DNA of 64,000 bases from an uncultured Clostridia bacterium (GTDB lineage Bacteria > Bacillota > Clostridia > Oscillospirales > Ruminococcaceae), in NCBI GenBank assembly GCA_947625375.1, contig CANQOC010000009.1, forward strand, positions 28,081-92,080, written 5' to 3'. Shown piece after piece: positions 62,219 through 64,000 of the stretch. Both the position numbers and the translations under genes were made by a program. Below the pieces are notes generated by a model that was not told where the DNA came from, ran no database searches, and worked only from the letters and a program-made list of their open reading frames with translations. The stretch's first letter is position 1; each line of letters starts with the position of its first letter.

Positions 62219-62818
62219 ATGAGCAACGAAATAAAAGAGCGTTTTATCGCGGTATACCGCGAAAAAATAAAGAGAGAGGGGTCGGACCGGCTGCTTGAAT
62301 ACCTTCTGAACCGCTCCGACTTCTTTACCGCGCCGGCGTCGACGAGGTTTCACTGTTCATATGAGGGCGGTCTCTGCGAGCACAGTCTGAATGTCTATGA
62401 CTGCCTTTGTTCATATCTCGACACCGACCGCGCAAGGCAGACCTTCGGCCTTGATTTCTCCGAGGAGTCGGTCGCTATTGTCTCGCTTCTGCACGACGTC
62501 TGCAAGATTGATACATATAAGACCTCGATGAGAAACGTCAAGGACGACAAGACCGGCGTCTGGTCAAAGGTCCCCTATTATGAGTACAACGACACCCTCC
62601 CCTATGGGCACGGCGAAAAGTCGGTGTATATCGTCTCGGGGTTCATGAGGCTCACGCGGGACGAGGCGATGGCGATTCGGTGGCATATGGGATTTTCGGG
62701 TCCCGAGGACCAAAAGCTGATTGGCAACGCGCTGAGAATGTATCCCCTTGCGCTGGCGCTGATGATTGCCGACTGCGAGGCGTCGAGCTATGTTGAGGAA
62801 AGGAAGGACAGGAAATGA
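62219..62818 (+). CDS. HD domain phosphohydrolase
   Basis: 199 aa. HD-superfamily metal motif: CEHSLNVYD, LLHDVCKID (the HD pair), YGHGEKS and IRWHMGF. It resembles the HD domain of YhaM-type exoribonucleases but lacks an OB domain, so substrate (nucleotide, RNA or other) is unknown. AAAGGAA precedes the ATG. Its stop overlaps the next start in ATGA. Confidence 0.85.
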   Translation: MSNEIKERFIAVYREKIKREGSDRLLEYLLNRSDFFTAPASTRFHCSYEGGLCEHSLNVYDCLCSYLDTDRARQTFGLDFSEESVAIVSLLHDVCKIDTYKTSMRNVKDDKTGVWSKVPYYEYNDTLPYGHGEKSVYIVSGFMRLTRDEAMAIRWHMGFSGPEDQKLIGNALRMYPLALALMIADCEASSYVEERKDRK

Positions 62819-62931
62819 CCCTTCTGATAATCCGGCACGGCGAATCCGAGGCGGATATCCTCAACGTCCACGAGGGGCGGATTGAGGGCGGAAAGAGGAG
62901 GATTGTGTTTTCAAGCATGACTGTATTATAA
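62815..62931 (+). pseudogene. Truncated histidine phosphatase (phosphoglycerate-mutase family) remnant
   Basis: A 38-codon frame begins TLLIIRHGESEADILNVHEG, the RHGE catalytic start of the histidine phosphatase family, which normally continues for about 170 more residues (LTERG..., a second His). Here the likeness stops after about residue 22 and a stop follows at 62929. This looks like an internal deletion. It is coupled to the HD gene by ATGA, so an intact copy was probably its operon partner. Confidence 0.75.
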
Positions 62932-62950
62932 GGTATGAGCGGGTGAAAAA

Positions 62951-63460
62951 ATGGAGATATCGGCGCTGTCGAAGACGTTTTCGGTAAAGCGACTTTGTGA
63001 CCGTGACGCGGACACCGTTCTTGAGCTTTGCCGCGGCAATCCGCAGTATTACCGCTTCTGTCCGCCGGCGGTCACAAGGGAAAGTGTTTTGGCAGACATG
63101 TCGGCGCTTCCGCCGAGAACCGGCCCGAAGGACAAGTTTTATCTCGGATTTTTCGACAAAGATAAGCTCGCCGCGGTCATGGATTTGATACTCAACTACC
63201 CGAACGATAAGACCGCCTTCATCGGGTTCTTTATGATGAGGCGGGAGGAACAGGGAAAGGGTCTCGGCAGTAAAATTGTGTCGGAGTGCTTTGATGAGCT
63301 CGGGCGCGCCGGATATGAATATGTCCGCCTCGGGTTTGCAAAGGGAAATCCGCAGAGCGAGGCTTTTTGGCGCAAGAACGGATTTCTGCCGACCGGTGTT
63401 GAATACGACGGCGGAGGGTATACGGTAGTTGTGACGGAGAGGAAGATTTCGGGAAAATAA
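62951..63460 (+). CDS. GNAT family N-acetyltransferase
   Basis: 169 aa. Acetyl-CoA-binding motif A is RREEQGKGLGSKIV (Q/RxxGxG/A), followed by VRLGFAKGNPQSEAFWRKNGF, typical of small GNATs. The substrate is unknown. The RBS is weak (GGGTG). It lies 19 nt after the phosphatase remnant and before a strong terminator. Confidence 0.87.
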   Translation: MEISALSKTFSVKRLCDRDADTVLELCRGNPQYYRFCPPAVTRESVLADMSALPPRTGPKDKFYLGFFDKDKLAAVMDLILNYPNDKTAFIGFFMMRREEQGKGLGSKIVSECFDELGRAGYEYVRLGFAKGNPQSEAFWRKNGFLPTGVEYDGGGYTVVVTERKISGK

Positions 63461-63462
63461 AA

Positions 63463-63494
63463 GACCGCCTTTTGTATACGGGCGGTCGTTTTTT
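63463..63494. terminator. Bidirectional terminator between convergent GNAT genes
   Basis: GACCGCC-(11 nt)-GGCGGTC, followed by GTTTTTT on the plus strand and TTTTATTTT on the minus strand. Confidence 0.88.
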
Positions 63495-63520
63495 ATGCTG
63501 TATAGTTCCTGACGCTGTTT

Positions 63521-64000
63521 TCACCGAAGGACAAAAACCAAGTCGTCGCCGTCGAGCTCGTCGGTTTTAATGAATCCGACGGATTGATACAGCTTCTGTG
63601 CCTTGATATTGAGGGCCTCCGTCGAGAGCTTAATCGGCATTTTCGGGTCGGCGGCTCTCAGAATTTTTACTGCAAGCCTTGCGGCGGCTTTTCCGTAACC
63701 CCTGCCCTGAAATTTTCGGTCGATAAAATAGCTCCAGTTATATCCCGGGGCGGCGGCGCTCCATTTTCTGAACACGATAAACCCGATTCGCTCGCCGTCG
63801 GACTTGCAGATTACGCACGGGACATTGTCGCCCGGATTGAGGTATGCCCTGCCGATTGAAAAGCCGGCGGGATTGACAAAATCCTCCTGCTCCGGGGTGA
63901 TTTCGCACTCCGCGACGGCATACCAAAGGTCGTCGTCGTTTTCGATTTTTCTGATGCTGACGGTTTCGGCTCGCCAAGCGTCCTTCGGAAGACTGTTCAG
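63521..64000 (-). CDS. GNAT family N-acetyltransferase, 5' end beyond window
   Basis: 159 codons are visible and the frame is still open at the right edge (first visible residues LNSLPKDAWRAETVSIRK). Motif A is FQGRGYGKAAARLAV, preceded by YNWSYFIDRK and followed by LNIKAQKLYQSVGF, similar to spermidine/spermine acetyltransferase-like (BltD, SpeG) proteins. A GTG at 63775 would cut off the N-terminal beta strands and is not the true start. Substrate unknown. Confidence 0.85.
   Translation of the reverse strand: MNSLPKDAWRAETVSIRKIENDDDLWYAVAECEITPEQEDFVNPAGFSIGRAYLNPGDNVPCVICKSDGERIGFIVFRKWSAAAPGYNWSYFIDRKFQGRGYGKAAARLAVKILRAADPKMPIKLSTEALNIKAQKLYQSVGFIKTDELDGDDLVFVLR

Noticed and set aside
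1..64000. tRNA, rRNA, prophage or insertion sequence
   Set aside because: No cloverleaf-like CCA ends, rRNA stretches, transposase or integrase motifs were found on reading either strand.

Overview
The window comes from an endospore-forming Firmicute of class Clostridia with moderately high GC and a strong preference for G/C-ending codons. An Oscillospirales- or Christensenellales-type gut anaerobe is my best guess, from gene content only. The supporting evidence is a complete spoIIIA operon (AA to AH), spoIIGA-sigE-sigG, a 28-codon spoVM, a SpoIVFB-like protease, the electron-bifurcating transhydrogenase NfnAB, a tyrosine T-box and a remA-gmk-rpoZ-priA block in Bacillus-like order. There are no rRNA or tRNA genes, no CRISPR array, no prophage and no insertion sequence. 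Nearly all genes lie on the minus strand; plus-strand genes are an S1-domain protein, a DUF1540 protein, an HD hydrolase, a phosphatase remnant and a GNAT.

Layout in transcription order (high to low coordinates). (1) 62.0-49.1 kb is one long operon: yicC, remA, gmk, rpoZ, priA, def, fmt, a YugP-type metallopeptidase, rsmB, rlmN, prpC, prkC, rsgA, spoVM. It matches the Bacillus ylo region except that coaBC, rpe and thiN are absent. (2) 49.1-43.3 kb: an M50 protease, rplS with a structured leader and terminator, two tandem signal peptidases, rbgA, rnhB, yraN and thrC. (3) 42.2-37.6 kb: tig-clpP-clpX-rarA. (4) 36.6-30.9 kb: a radical SAM gene, a DUF951 gene, prfA, tsaC/sua5, coaE, a lytic transglycosylase and an M18 aminopeptidase, closed by a terminator. 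(5) 30.8-28.4 kb: spoIIGA-sigE-sigG. (6) 28.45-27.9 kb is a non-coding island packed with palindromes and a 7-nt tandem repeat. (7) 27.9-25.7 kb: a lipoprotein gene, then a T-box and tyrS. (8) 25.7-18.4 kb is an unusual unit: a secreted GHL10 lipoprotein with SH3 domains, a GHL10-amidase fusion, and nfnA-nfnB. (9) 18.4-17.5 kb: yajC and a yrzE-like membrane protein. (10) 17.5-12.9 kb: spoIIIAA-AH. (11) 12.8 kb to the left edge: asp23, nusB, a TsaD paralogue, xseA, xseB, ispA, dxs, tlyA, nadK, argR, recN, a DJ-1 protein, mltG and a U32 peptidase, mostly coupled by ATGA/GTGA overlaps.

The genes cover ribosome maturation, translation start and stop, envelope growth, protein turnover and the forespore/mother-cell sporulation programme. 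Twelve sigma-A-like promoters were located by reading, ten of them with exactly 17 bp between the hexamers. Sporulation-type promoter candidates were seen before sigG (sigma-F-like), spoIIIAA (sigma-E-like) and spoIIGA (Spo0A-like).

Most of the window is conserved core. The points most worth a second look are the spoVM gene, the palindrome island, the cell-wall-hydrolase/NfnAB operon, the TsaD paralogue beside xseA, a PriA with an altered DEEH box, a deletion-truncated phosphatase, and a terminator whose stem contains the next gene's ribosome binding site. I did not find a clearly new multi-gene system.
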